A stretch of 64,000 nucleotides of DNA from Burkholderia humptydooensis (GTDB lineage: Bacteria > Pseudomonadota > Gammaproteobacteria > Burkholderiales > Burkholderiaceae), in assembly GCF_001513745.1 (NCBI RefSeq), contig NZ_CP013380.1, positions 2,790,001-2,854,000 on the forward strand, in the 5' to 3' direction. Each line of letters opens with the position of its first letter. Position 1 is the first letter of the stretch. A program made the translations under genes and the position numbers. Positions 1 through 9,451 of this stretch are shown here, piece after piece. Below the pieces are notes generated by a model. The model saw nothing but the letters and a program-made list of their open reading frames with translations. It was not told the origin of the DNA and did not search any database.

Positions 1-1
1 T

Positions 2-1117
2 TTCGTGTTTGGCAGCTATACACGACGGACTACCGTTAGCGGCGTGGTGGTGCCTGACACGGGACTTATAAAAGTCTATGCGAAGCAGAATGGGGTTGTA
101 CTCAGAAAACTTGTGACCGAAGGGCAACATGTGATCCGAGGGCAAGCGCTTTACACAATCTCTACTGATCTACAAACCCCGGTCACTGGCGACACTCAAG
201 CAGCACTCATCCATCAGATTCAACAGCGCAAAGCATCGTTGCAGCAGGAAGTAGTCAAGACACGTCAGTTGCAAAGAGCCGACCGCGATACGCTTCAGGC
301 CAAGATCATCAGTCTTCGCCGTCAACTCGCCGGCATCGACGACCAAATCATCTCACAGCGTATCCGTACGTCGCTTGCAACCGATGCGTCAATACGGTAC
401 GCGCGACTACTGGCAAAGGATTATATTTCCAAGGATCAGGCGCAGCAGCGTGAGGCCGATCTCCTTGACCAGCAGTCGAAACTTGATAGCCTCCTGCGCG
501 ATCGCGCTCGCACCGCTCAGTTGCTGAAAGAAGCCTCCAACGATCTCGCCAGCCTGTCACTTAAGCAGCAAAACGAGCTATCCCAGATTGATCGCGGAAT
601 AATCGATGTCGACCAGAGTCTAATCGAGAGTGAAGCGAAGCGAGAGGTGGTGATCGCCGCGCCAGAAACCGGCACTGCAACGGTCGTGATTGCCGAACGG
701 GGACAGAATACCGACACCGTCCACCCTCTCGCCGGTTTGGTGCCATCGGATGCGCACTGGCAGGCTTACCTATTCGTGCCAGGTGCCGCTGTCGGTTTCA
801 TTCGCGTCGGCGATCCAGTGCTTATCCGCTATCAAGCGTATCCGTATCAGAAATTCGGGCAGTACGCGGCGAGCGTCATATCGATTGCGCGGACCGCACT
901 GACGTCGGCGGAACTAACCACAAGCGGTGCGCAGATCGGCGGCGAGAGCACTTACTACCGAATTACCGTCGCGCTGAAATCGCAGTACGTGACCGCTTAC
1001 GGAAAGCTACAACCACTGCAGGCAGGTATGGCCATTCAAGCGGATGTTCTCCAGGAGCGCCGGCGACTTTACGAATGGGTACTCGAACCTCTTTACAGTA
1101 TGGCCGGAACGCTCTGA
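2..1117 (+). CDS. HlyD-family membrane fusion protein of a type I exporter (5' partial)
   Basis: This is the periplasmic adaptor that would link an inner-membrane ABC exporter to an outer-membrane TolC channel. The reading frame is open to the left edge, so the N-terminus with its membrane helix lies outside the window; the first visible residues, FGSYTRRTTVSGVV, normally follow that helix. A lipoyl-like segment (around TEGQHVIRGQALYTIS) comes first, then a long Gln/Arg/Leu-rich coiled coil at roughly residues 65-210, then the returning beta-barrel part (AAPETGTATVV). The combination resembles the CvaA/RaxA branch of the family. The stop codon is 13 bases before the exporter start, and the channel gene follows, so the three form one operon. 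Family assignment is firm; the exported substrate is not visible. Confidence 0.9.
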   Translation, partial: FVFGSYTRRTTVSGVVVPDTGLIKVYAKQNGVVLRKLVTEGQHVIRGQALYTISTDLQTPVTGDTQAALIHQIQQRKASLQQEVVKTRQLQRADRDTLQAKIISLRRQLAGIDDQIISQRIRTSLATDASIRYARLLAKDYISKDQAQQREADLLDQQSKLDSLLRDRARTAQLLKEASNDLASLSLKQQNELSQIDRGIIDVDQSLIESEAKREVVIAAPETGTATVVIAERGQNTDTVHPLAGLVPSDAHWQAYLFVPGAAVGFIRVGDPVLIRYQAYPYQKFGQYAASVISIARTALTSAELTTSGAQIGGESTYYRITVALKSQYVTAYGKLQPLQAGMAIQADVLQERRRLYEWVLEPLYSMAGTL

Positions 1118-1130
1118 CACGACGTCACTC

Positions 1131-3272
1131 ATGTCTCTCTTGGAAAACTTATCATTTGGTGTCGGTAGAAAGCTACCAATGATCCTGCAGACCGAATCTG
1201 CTGAATGTGGTCTCGCATGCCTTGCGATGGTTGCGAGATATCATGGACATCAGATCGATCTTGCGGCATTGCGCGGTCGGTTTCCCGTGTCGCTGAAAGG
1301 CATGGCCTTAGGTCACTTAATTGATATCGCGCATCGCTTAAACCTAGGAACCCGCCCTCTCACGCTCGAGCTCAATAATCTTTCTCAGCTACGTACGCCG
1401 TGCATTTTGCACTGGAATTTCAATCATTTCGTTGTGCTACGTGAAGTGAGCGGCAATACTGTGACGATTCATGACCCAGCACAGGGTGTTCGCAAGCTGT
1501 TGATCGACCAGGTGTCTCGGTCGTTCACCGGTGTCGCGCTGGAGTTGTGGCCCACGAACGATTTCACGCCACGCGCGGAAACACGGGCCATCAAGCTGCG
1601 TACCTTGGTGGGGCCGGTGACCGGCCTGCCGCGCTCGCTAGGACAGATTTTGATGCTGGCGATTGCATTGGAGGTATTTACTCTGGCGTCACCGTTTTTC
1701 CTACAATGGGTGATCGACGAAGTGATCGTTAGTGCAGACCGAGACCTGCTAGACGTTCTTGTACTTGGATTCGGATTACTTATGCTAATGCAGCGGGCAA
1801 CTAGCGGGATTCGCACATGGGCGATTATGTACTTTAGCACGACCCTCAACTTACAGTGGCGTGCTAACGTGTTCACGCATCTTCTGAGATTGCCGGTGGG
1901 GTATTTCGAGCGCCGCCATCTAGGTGACGTCGTGTCGCGTTTCGGAGCGATCGACGCGATTCAGCAGACGCTCACCACGTCGTTCATAAGCGCGGTAATC
2001 GATGGATTGATGACTGTCATTACGCTGGCTATGATGGCCATCTACAGTTGGAAGTTGTGCGCAATCGCGCTCGGTACGATGCTCCTCTACGCGCTCCTAC
2101 GTGCATGTTGGTATCTACCGTTTCGCCAGGCAACAGAAGAACAAATCATTCACGCAGCTAAGCAGCAGAGCCACTTCCTCGAAACACTGCGCGGTGTGAA
2201 GACGATCAAGCTCTTCAATCGGCAAAGCGATCGGCGGTCGGGCTGGCTCACCTTGCTGGTCGAGCAGATCAACTCAGGCCTTCATGTACAAAAGCTTCAG
2301 TTACTCTATCAGCAGCTAAACGGACTGCTATTTGGTATCGAAGGCTTAGTGATTGTCTGGCTCGGCGCTCGGCTTGTAATGGATGGCCAATTCACGGTCG
2401 GCGTGCTAATGGCGTTCAATGCGTACAAAGGGCAGTTCGACAGTCGGGTCGGCAGCCTGGTCGACAAGTTCTTCGAGGTCAAGATGCTGCAATTACAAGG
2501 CGAGCGTTTGGCCGACATCGTGTTTGAGCCACCCGAAGCAGACACCGATTTCCGGCAGGTGCCGGGAGAAAGTGACAATCTGGAGGCGAGCATCGAGATC
2601 GAGCAGCTCTCGTTCCGATATGCTGATAGCGAACCCCTCCTGCTTGACGGCGTTTCTATGAAGGTCGAACCGGGCGAATCTGTTGCGATCGTCGGTCCGT
2701 CCGGATGCGGCAAGACCACCCTTATCAACATATTGCTTGGAGTACTCGTACCTACGAGCGGCGCAATCCGAATAGGTGGCATCGACGTAAACCGACTCGG
2801 TCTCGACAGGCTTCGCGCGTTGGTCGGCACCGTTCTGCAGGACGATGTCCTTTTCGCGGGGTCGATCGCCGACAACATCAGTTTCTTCGATTCACAGGCC
2901 GACCAGCAGAGGGTCGTCGAATGCGCGCAGTTGGCCGCTGTGCACTTAGATATTGTCTCGATGCCAATGGGTTACAACACTCTGGTCGGTGATATGGGCA
3001 CGGTGCTGTCTGGCGGTCAGAAGCAGCGTGTGCTGCTAGCGCGGGCACTCTACAAGCGGCCAAAAATTTTGGTGCTCGACGAAGCTACGAGCCATCTCGA
3101 CGTGCAGCGCGAGCAGCAAGTGAACGCCGCAGTCAGTGCGCTGCAAATGACGCGCCTAATCATCGCTCATCGGCCAGAGACCATCGCGTCTGCGTCGCGT
3201 GTTGTCATGCTGAGGGGGGGCCAGATTGTGCTCGACGACTGCGGGGCAGCTGGGAAACTGAAATGCCAATAA
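1131..3272 (+). CDS. Peptidase-containing ABC exporter (C39 bacteriocin-processing type)
   Basis: This is an ATP-driven inner-membrane exporter that cleaves double-glycine leader peptides while exporting the cargo (CvaB/RaxB/LcnC type). Counting from ATG 1131, the N-terminal C39 peptidase has the catalytic Cys26 in QTESAECGLACLAM, His99 in NFNHFVVL and Asp115 in HDPAQG, so the protease triad is complete. A six-helix ABC membrane domain spans about residues 160-440. The nucleotide-binding domain follows, with Walker A GPSGCGKTT, signature LSGGQKQR and Walker B ILVLDEATSHLD. The frame opens upstream at 1044, but ATG 1131 gives the expected family N-terminus and sits 13 bases after the adaptor stop. 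The end overlaps the next gene by 10 bases. A small secreted peptide or bacteriocin cargo is likely and probably lies left of the window. Confidence 0.95.
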   Translation: MSLLENLSFGVGRKLPMILQTESAECGLACLAMVARYHGHQIDLAALRGRFPVSLKGMALGHLIDIAHRLNLGTRPLTLELNNLSQLRTPCILHWNFNHFVVLREVSGNTVTIHDPAQGVRKLLIDQVSRSFTGVALELWPTNDFTPRAETRAIKLRTLVGPVTGLPRSLGQILMLAIALEVFTLASPFFLQWVIDEVIVSADRDLLDVLVLGFGLLMLMQRATSGIRTWAIMYFSTTLNLQWRANVFTHLLRLPVGYFERRHLGDVVSRFGAIDAIQQTLTTSFISAVIDGLMTVITLAMMAIYSWKLCAIALGTMLLYALLRACWYLPFRQATEEQIIHAAKQQSHFLETLRGVKTIKLFNRQSDRRSGWLTLLVEQINSGLHVQKLQLLYQQLNGLLFGIEGLVIVWLGARLVMDGQFTVGVLMAFNAYKGQFDSRVGSLVDKFFEVKMLQLQGERLADIVFEPPEADTDFRQVPGESDNLEASIEIEQLSFRYADSEPLLLDGVSMKVEPGESVAIVGPSGCGKTTLINILLGVLVPTSGAIRIGGIDVNRLGLDRLRALVGTVLQDDVLFAGSIADNISFFDSQADQQRVVECAQLAAVHLDIVSMPMGYNTLVGDMGTVLSGGQKQRVLLARALYKRPKILVLDEATSHLDVQREQQVNAAVSALQMTRLIIAHRPETIASASRVVMLRGGQIVLDDCGAAGKLKCQ

Positions 3273-4711
3273 CCTGCATCCGTCTGATCGTCGCCTGCGC
3301 GGCGGTGCTACTTGGAGCGCCACCGACCGATGCCCAGGCGCTCGATGTTTATCGCACGCACAAGCTGGTTTCTGACAACCCTGCCACGCCGATGCTCAAA
3401 AACACGTCGTGCATTCCGGAAATGGTAGACCGTCCGATTGGACTTGAGGACGTAATCCTGCAAGCAATCTGCGCGAATCCGAACACGAGGCGGGCATGGG
3501 CAAACGCTCGTGTACGGGCCGCTGCCGTAGGAATCGGCGAAGCTGCATATCTGCCCACGCTAAACGCGACGGTCGGCTATGAAACGGATATGCAGCAAAC
3601 ATCCTACGACATTCCGGGCTATGGCGCATACACTGCGCCAACACAGCGTACATCGACCAAATACGGGATGCTAACGTTGAGTCTGGTTCTGTTTGACTTC
3701 GGCAAGCGTGGCGCTGCGCTCCGTCAGGCGCGTCAGCTTCTTGCCGCGGCAAATGCGGCGCAGGACGATGCACTGCAGACCGTCTTCTTCAATGCAGCGC
3801 AGTGCTATTACGCTGTACGCGATGCACAGGCATCCGTCGATGCGGCGTTGCAATCAGAAAATATCGCGAAGGAAAGTTTCGCGGAGGCCAGCGCAAAGCA
3901 CGACGCCGGAGCGGGAACGCTGGGAGACCAGCTACAAGCGCAAACGGTCTACCGCCGTGCGGTGCTTGATCGCGTGAGTGCGGAAGGTAACGTGCGCACG
4001 GCGATCGGCACGCTCGCCGCCGCGATGGGACTCTCCGCAAACACCCCGATACGCATCGTTGCATCCGATCCAACGGTTAATGGGGTCGAGTTCTCGGAGG
4101 GAGTCGACGAACTAATCGATGAGGCAATGGCGCGGCAGCCCATATTGATCGAAGCTCGGGCAAAACTTGAGGCGGCTCGTGCAAACGTCGACGCCGTACG
4201 AGCACAGGGGCGCCCAACCATTTCACTGTTCGGCAGTCTGACTCAGAACAATCCGTCGTATCAGCATCAGCCGCTTTCATACGGTTCCCCGCCTGTTTCC
4301 GGCAGTCGAGGCAGCACGATTGGCGTCCAATTAACGATCCCGCTATTTGAAGGTTTCGCATCCGGCTACCGGACTACCCAAGCTCAAGCACAAGTCGACG
4401 CAGAGGTTGCTGAGGTCCGGAATATCGAGCTCGAAGTATCGTTAAACGTATGGAAGAGCTACCAGAGCCTGCATACCGACACAGAGAATCTCGACAATTC
4501 GAAATACCTGCTAAAAGATGCGCAGCGTTCGCTCGATATCGCACGCGGACGTTACAAGGCAGGGGTTGGTACTTTTACAGAGCTGCTCGCAACGCAAACG
4601 GCGTTGACCGATGCACAAAAGCAGCGGCTACTGGCCATATCAAGATGGCGTACAGCACGGCTAAAACTCGCGGCGAGTCTCGGCGATCTCGAACTTTGGT
4701 CAGAGAAATAG
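3263..4711 (+). CDS. TolC-family outer-membrane efflux channel
   Basis: This is the outer-membrane duct of the type I secretion system. The 482-residue protein starts with a signal peptide (a hydrophobic stretch ending near PPTDAQA, about residue 26). Two outer-membrane-efflux repeats rich in Ala/Gln/Arg coiled coil follow, typical of TolC: for example the SLVLFDFGKRGAALRQAR segment near residue 135 and the matching LTIPLFEGFASGYRTTQAQ segment near residue 355. The ATG overlaps the 3' end of the exporter gene by 10 bases, so translational coupling is likely. No other transporter gene follows; the operon ends here. Confidence 0.92.
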   Translation: MPITCIRLIVACAAVLLGAPPTDAQALDVYRTHKLVSDNPATPMLKNTSCIPEMVDRPIGLEDVILQAICANPNTRRAWANARVRAAAVGIGEAAYLPTLNATVGYETDMQQTSYDIPGYGAYTAPTQRTSTKYGMLTLSLVLFDFGKRGAALRQARQLLAAANAAQDDALQTVFFNAAQCYYAVRDAQASVDAALQSENIAKESFAEASAKHDAGAGTLGDQLQAQTVYRRAVLDRVSAEGNVRTAIGTLAAAMGLSANTPIRIVASDPTVNGVEFSEGVDELIDEAMARQPILIEARAKLEAARANVDAVRAQGRPTISLFGSLTQNNPSYQHQPLSYGSPPVSGSRGSTIGVQLTIPLFEGFASGYRTTQAQAQVDAEVAEVRNIELEVSLNVWKSYQSLHTDTENLDNSKYLLKDAQRSLDIARGRYKAGVGTFTELLATQTALTDAQKQRLLAISRWRTARLKLAASLGDLELWSEK

Positions 4712-5473
4712 CATTGTCCACCAACAGGCGTATCCTAACCGCATACCAAGAATTGGGAGAGCAAATCCGCCCTATTTTCAGGCCACCTGAAACTGCATTC
4801 TCAAGACATGAATACTATTGGACATGTTGGGGACACCTACACCGTAGGTCAGTCCGCCGAATATCGATTCTGATCGCCATCGTCCATCAGTCTTCAATAA
4901 GCCCGGAACTTTGGCTTAATGAAAGCGTCTTTTGCTTAAAGTTCAGAATCGCAAGAAATCTATGCCGATTCGACTAGATTACATAAGGATGATCTAATTT
5001 TTCAGATTCATATTAGATTATTTTGTTGACAGCTCGCCATTATTTTATCGATCGATAATTCGCGATGGCCTCCTACCTTATCACAACCACCATGTTCCTG
5101 TGGCATGATCTCGTTCGACCATGAGTGATTTGCGCATCAAGATATTTACTCCGTATCGCGAATTTCTCTCCAGTCTTTATTTTTTATCAACAAACCCATC
5201 TCCCAACATGAAGTTGGTCACCAAAATGCCATTTTGGAACTCAATGCTTCCGGATAGAGATTGACCACCTTTCGCCTCACCCCATTTGGAATATTTGTTT
5301 GATGACCTTGGAATATTTTCTTTTGGAGTTCCGCGAATATTTATGCGCCTCCTTGATAAATTCCGCTTCTCACTATACGCTAAAGAAAATGTATAGCTAC
5401 TTTGCCAGCATCACTCGATTGACCTCCGCAATCGTCATGCAACAAGATACCTACACATGAATAGGAAACCAAT
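4712..5473. other. AT-richer intergenic stretch after the secretion operon
   Basis: This region of about 760 bases is visibly poorer in G and C than the flanking genes, especially from about 4980 to 5460. It holds no convincing intact gene. A minus-strand open frame without a start lies at 5177-5410 and is listed separately. No clear terminator was found for the upstream operon. Confidence 0.6.
5177..5410 (-). pseudogene. Unidentified low-GC reading-frame remnant
   Basis: The minus strand is open for 77 sense codons and ends in TAA at 5177-5179, but the only ATG lies near its end. The predicted peptide reads like real protein, with segments such as YTFSLAYSEKRNLSRRR, KYSKWGEAKGGQSLSGS and IEFQNGILVTNFMLGDGF. 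An upstream ATG in another frame (MTIAEVNRVMLAK, about 5439) runs into a stop, which would fit a frameshift. Base composition is clearly lower in GC than the neighbours, suggesting foreign origin. The family is not recognised, and it could still be a chance open frame. Confidence 0.35.
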
Positions 5474-5875
5474 GTGAAAAAATGTGCAATGGCGATAGCC
5501 TTCGCGCTACTGATTGCGATTGCGACAACTTGTGTTCATGCAGTCGAGGGGCGTGGGAACGAAAAGAGGATGCGCGACCGTGTCGGCCGGAGCGAATGCA
5601 GTGATCTCTACCTGCATCGCGATGAGTCATTTCGACGGACTAAGGTCTATACGTTCTTCACGTCCGGCTTCCTCAACCGCTGCCTGAATGTCGGGTTGCG
5701 GTCGGTGCTGACCAATCTGATGTTCGCCACCGACGCAGACGGCCGCCCGAAGGCGCCGGTTACGAATCGCGAGATTCGGTCCCGAACGCGACGGTATAGG
5801 CAAAGAGGATTTCCGACGTCCGATACGAGTCGCCCTAAGGTATCGAAGCGAATCGGCTGTCTAATCGGCGCGTAA
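5474..5875 (+). CDS. Hypothetical secreted protein, possibly degenerate
   Basis: The frame begins with GTG 5474 after a GGAAA element and encodes a plausible signal peptide (residues 1-23, hydrophobic AIAFALLIAIATT, cut after VHA). The remaining 110 residues are rich in Arg and Ser with no motif I recognise; the most protein-like part is KVYTFFTSGFLNRCLNVGL. The Arg-rich tail (about residues 98-133) looks like out-of-frame translation of GC-rich DNA, so the gene may be frameshifted after the middle. It lies 23 bases before the HAD phosphatase on the same strand. No function can be assigned. Confidence 0.4.
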   Translation: MKKCAMAIAFALLIAIATTCVHAVEGRGNEKRMRDRVGRSECSDLYLHRDESFRRTKVYTFFTSGFLNRCLNVGLRSVLTNLMFATDADGRPKAPVTNREIRSRTRRYRQRGFPTSDTSRPKVSKRIGCLIGA

Positions 5876-5898
5876 GCGCGTTATACAAGGATTCACGG

Positions 5899-6579
5899 AT
5901 GCATAAAAATGTCGCGATGTTCGACCTTGATCATACTCTGCTGCCGCTTGACACTGACCAGGCCTGGGGTCGCTTCATCGCCGAATTCGGCTGGGTGGAC
6001 AACGGCGCTTATACAGGACAGATCGACGAATATTACCGCCACTTTGTTGCCGAAAAGTCCGACATCTACGCGTATCTCGCCATATCGCTCGCGCCATTTA
6101 CACGCTATCCGCGCACGCAACTCCAGCGCTGGCATGCGCGGTTCATGGACGAGGTGATCCGTCCGGCGATCCGGCCGAGAGCTCGTGCCCTAGTCGACTG
6201 GCATCGCGAAAACGGCGATCTCTGCGGCATCTTGACGGCTACGAATGTGTTTGTTGCGCGACCGATTGCGGCTGAATTCGGGATCGACCATTTACTCGGC
6301 CTTGAACTCGAAACCAAAGATGGTACCCCAGACGGCGAATTCACCGGGCGCAGTACTGGCTTGCCGTGCTTCCGCGAAGGAAAAATTGTCCGCATGGCTA
6401 TGTGGCTAGATTCGCTCGGCTATGCCCCGTCGGACTTCGAGCGGATTTACTTCTACGGCGATTCGATCAACGATGTTCCCCTGCTGGATTTCGTCACACA
6501 TCCAGTTGCGACCAATCCCGACAGCCAACTTTCTCACATTGCAGGCATGCGTGGGTGGCCGGTCATGAGCCTGTATTGA
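5899..6579 (+). CDS. HAD-superfamily (subfamily IB) phosphatase
   Basis: A cytoplasmic haloacid-dehalogenase-type phosphomonoesterase of 226 residues. Motif I is DLDHT (Asp9 nucleophile, Asp11 acid/base), the motif II region is GILTATN, and motif III/IV is GDSINDVPLL at about 187-196, the classic IB pattern shared with SerB and CicA. An AAGGA element sits about ten bases before the ATG. It is encoded just before a small lipoprotein and a phosphocholine-specific phospholipase C on the same strand. A role in removing phosphate from the released phosphocholine or a related phosphoester is therefore plausible, but this is inference from context. There is no signal peptide, so the substrate would have to be imported first. 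Confidence 0.85.
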   Translation: MHKNVAMFDLDHTLLPLDTDQAWGRFIAEFGWVDNGAYTGQIDEYYRHFVAEKSDIYAYLAISLAPFTRYPRTQLQRWHARFMDEVIRPAIRPRARALVDWHRENGDLCGILTATNVFVARPIAAEFGIDHLLGLELETKDGTPDGEFTGRSTGLPCFREGKIVRMAMWLDSLGYAPSDFERIYFYGDSINDVPLLDFVTHPVATNPDSQLSHIAGMRGWPVMSLY

Positions 6580-6621
6580 TTCAAACGGCTCTTTCCATTG
6601 ATTTTCATCGTAGGAGCGAAT

Positions 6622-6888
6622 ATGAAGTCCAGAGATTTAGCCGATAACAACAGTCGATTGAGAATTCAGCCTAAGCCAACTGGGAAATTGCCTATGACGT
6701 CATCAGGCTTCATCAGGCGTCATTCGCTACCCTCACAAAGACTCCTTGCGATCGCGCTGCTATGTGCGCTGGGGGGCTGTGGCGGCGACGATTCGGGTAC
6801 CGCTGCAAGCAACCTGGCTACCAATCGCACGGTGTCGGCCGTGCCGGGCTCGACTCCTAGTATGCATTGCGCGAACGCATGCCACTGA
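6622..6888 (+). CDS. Small putative lipoprotein, possibly frameshifted at its end
   Basis: ATG 6622 has a GGAG element six bases upstream and gives 88 residues; an internal ATG at 6694 would give a more usual signal length. A hydrophobic helix ends in a lipobox (LLCALGGC), followed by GGDDSGTA, a typical lipoprotein start. The mature part is only about 35 residues and ends HCANACH. Directly after the stop another frame reads HEYHCGMTCAPHEGQWLP, a Cys/His-rich string that looks like a natural continuation, so a one-base frameshift near 6860-6890 is possible. It sits 95 bases before the phospholipase C gene. Function unknown. Confidence 0.5.
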   Translation: MKSRDLADNNSRLRIQPKPTGKLPMTSSGFIRRHSLPSQRLLAIALLCALGGCGGDDSGTAASNLATNRTVSAVPGSTPSMHCANACH

Positions 6889-6983
6889 GCCAACACGAGT
6901 ATCACTGCGGGATGACCTGCGCGCCCCATGAGGGGCAATGGCTTCCGGCACGTCCGATTAGCTAACCATTATAGAGATCGATA

Positions 6984-9434
6984 ATGCAGAAGAAACCCAC
7001 GACACGACGTCAGTTCCTCGCAGACGCACTGAAGCTCGCGGGCGCCACCGCGGTCACGGGCGTGCTGCCCGAGAGTATCCTCCGCGCACAATCCATCCCG
7101 CCGGCGACCGTGACCGGCACAATCCAGGATGTCAAGCACGTCGTGATCCTTATGCAGGAGAATCGCGCGTTTGACCACTACCTCGGTACCTTGTGCGGCG
7201 TGCGGGGCTTCGGCGATCCACGGCCAGTTGTGATTTCTAGCGGCTATCCGGTATGGCACCAGCCCTGGCTGCAATCCTCCGTGTTGCCGTTTCATCCGAC
7301 GCCACCGGCCGGCATGGCGAACGGAGACACCTATTACAACGATCTCGACCACAGTTGGGAGACAACTCACATTGCGTGGAACTTCGGCCGCTACGACAAC
7401 TGGGTTCAGGCGAAGACCAGCGGCACAATGTATTACTTCACGCAAAGCGATATCCCGTTCTATTACGCGCTGGCAAGCACGTTCACCGTGTGCGATGACT
7501 ACCATTGCTCAATGCTCGGCCCGACTGATCCGAACCGCCTGTATTTATTTACAGGATGTTGCGGCAACGTGCCTGGCTCTTCGCCGTACACGACGAACAA
7601 CATGGCCGGCACCAGCTGGGCGACGCTGCCGGAGCGGCTGAACGCATCCGGCATCACGTGGAAATTCTACCAAGACAAGGGCAACGGACTCGACTACGTG
7701 CATGGCTACGGCGAATACAATCTTTCGCGGAGCAATCTCTGGTGGAACGGTAATTACGGCGACAACACGATTTTGAACTTCAAGCAGTACCAGTTCCTCG
7801 CTCAGAATGATCCGCTCGCACCAGCGCTCAACGGCACGCAGATCGATCCAATAGGTAATGGTAAGGAATACGACAAAGATCTTTTCAGTCAGCTGCAGGC
7901 TGACGTCGCGAACGACGCACTACCCCAGGTGTCGTGGATTGTCGCACCCTACGCGTATTGCGAGCATCCATCGTGGGCTGCGAGCGGCGGAGAATGGTAC
8001 GTAAGCAATGTCCTTAATGCGCTGACGTCGAATCCTAAGGTCTGGGCCAGCACGGTTCTGCTCGTGATGTACGACGAAAACGATGGATTGTTCGATCACG
8101 TTCCCCCCGCAGTCCCGGCCAGTTCAGCTGCCGCCAACGGGCACTCGACCGTGTCGACTGCTGCGGAATTTGTCGGCGTTGGTGGCCACACATCGGACGG
8201 TTCGGCGACCGGTGATGTACCGATCGGGCTCGGCCCGCGTGTGCCAATGTTCGTGATCTCGCCATGGTCAAAGGGCGGCAAGGTGAATTCGGAGGTCTTC
8301 GACCACACGTCGGTGATCCGTTTCCTGGAGGCTCGGTTCGGGTTTCGCGAAACCAACATCTCGCCGTGGCGGCGTACGGTGTGCGGAGATCTTACGTCGG
8401 CCTTCGATTTTTCGAACGCGGACCAGACAGTTCCGGCAATTCAGCCTGCAGCCAGTAACATGAATCCGACCGGCTTGCCAGTGCCCATCCCATACCCGAC
8501 GAGTACTGCGGTGCCTGCCCAGGCGACCGGCCGCAGCATCGCCTGCCGCCTACCCTACGAGTTCTTTGTCCACGGCAAGGTAATCCGGTTCGGTAAGATG
8601 CTTTCGCTCACGATGGCCAACACCGGCACCGCCGGCGTGCACTTGCAGGTATGGGGCGACGGTACCAGTTCGATTCCGCGGCAATACACGATAGCGGCTG
8701 GCGAAAGCCAGTGCACGACGCTTTGGGATGCGCTGGCATTGAATTCGAGCGGCGGCTATGACTATTCGGTCTATGGCCCGAATGGGTTCGCGCAGACCTT
8801 CCGCGGTAACATCGGCGCGGCTGGCAACGTTGGCTCGACGGCGGAAATCAGCCTGTGCTACGACGTGGCAAATGGCAACGTGCAGATTACGCTCGACAAC
8901 TCAGCCGGTTTGAGCGCCACGACGTTCCAGCTGACCGACAACGCATACGGAATGAACAGGCCGCAGTCGTTCACCGTCGCCGCCGGCGCAACGCAAGCCG
9001 TCACATGGTACGGCGACGGCGGCTGGTACGACGCGTCCATTCGCGACGCGAACGATCCGAATTTCCTGCGCCGTGTCGCCGGGTGCGTGCAGGCGCTGGC
9101 CGGCGCGTTGCTAACGGACTCGGCTATCGGCAATACCAGTCGAAAGTTTGTTGCGGCGCTCGCCGCTCAGGGCTCGACGTTCAGCACGCTGCGGTTCGAC
9201 TATGTCGCACCGCCGTGGAGTCATAGCCCGAAGAACTGGGTCGGTATCTACGCACCTGGCGCCCAGCCGACCAAAGCCAACTACCTGTCATGGGCGTACC
9301 TGCCAAAAAGCACCGGCTCGCTGCTGTTCTCATCGACGGCCAACTGCAAGCTGGCTTCGGGACGGTACGATGCGTGGTTTTTCTTCGACGACGGCTACAC
9401 GCCGCTGGCGGGTCCCATCACGATCGACGTCTGA
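6984..9434 (+). CDS. plcN: Phosphocholine-specific phospholipase C, Tat-exported
   Basis: This extracellular or periplasmic enzyme hydrolyses phosphatidylcholine-type lipids to diacylglycerol and phosphocholine. The 816-residue protein has a twin-arginine signal (TTRRQFLADALK, Arg8-Arg9). The acid-phosphatase-type catalytic domain shows the metal site ENRAFDHYLG (from Glu59), the putative nucleophile Thr at about 181 in GPTDPNR, the metal site YDENDGLFDHV and the late motif VFDHTSVIRFLEARFG. Two C-terminal DUF756-type beta domains occupy roughly residues 520-720, plus a further tail, so it is somewhat longer than the usual PlcH/PlcN proteins of about 700 residues. The HAD phosphatase upstream may act on its product. 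Family is clear; the symbol is by similarity. Confidence 0.92.
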   Translation: MQKKPTTRRQFLADALKLAGATAVTGVLPESILRAQSIPPATVTGTIQDVKHVVILMQENRAFDHYLGTLCGVRGFGDPRPVVISSGYPVWHQPWLQSSVLPFHPTPPAGMANGDTYYNDLDHSWETTHIAWNFGRYDNWVQAKTSGTMYYFTQSDIPFYYALASTFTVCDDYHCSMLGPTDPNRLYLFTGCCGNVPGSSPYTTNNMAGTSWATLPERLNASGITWKFYQDKGNGLDYVHGYGEYNLSRSNLWWNGNYGDNTILNFKQYQFLAQNDPLAPALNGTQIDPIGNGKEYDKDLFSQLQADVANDALPQVSWIVAPYAYCEHPSWAASGGEWYVSNVLNALTSNPKVWASTVLLVMYDENDGLFDHVPPAVPASSAAANGHSTVSTAAEFVGVGGHTSDGSATGDVPIGLGPRVPMFVISPWSKGGKVNSEVFDHTSVIRFLEARFGFRETNISPWRRTVCGDLTSAFDFSNADQTVPAIQPAASNMNPTGLPVPIPYPTSTAVPAQATGRSIACRLPYEFFVHGKVIRFGKMLSLTMANTGTAGVHLQVWGDGTSSIPRQYTIAAGESQCTTLWDALALNSSGGYDYSVYGPNGFAQTFRGNIGAAGNVGSTAEISLCYDVANGNVQITLDNSAGLSATTFQLTDNAYGMNRPQSFTVAAGATQAVTWYGDGGWYDASIRDANDPNFLRRVAGCVQALAGALLTDSAIGNTSRKFVAALAAQGSTFSTLRFDYVAPPWSHSPKNWVGIYAPGAQPTKANYLSWAYLPKSTGSLLFSSTANCKLASGRYDAWFFFDDGYTPLAGPITIDV

Positions 9435-9451
9435 CGCTGCCGCAACGCCCA

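Noticed and set aside
4450..4977. A 175-codon plus-strand frame overlapping the TolC gene end
   Set aside because: It begins inside the TolC gene in another frame, and its part beyond 4711 has no recognisable protein character.
5026..5048. A sigma-70 promoter beginning with TTGACA at 5026
   Set aside because: No acceptable -10 box lies 16-18 bases downstream; the nearest TATTTT is only nine bases away.
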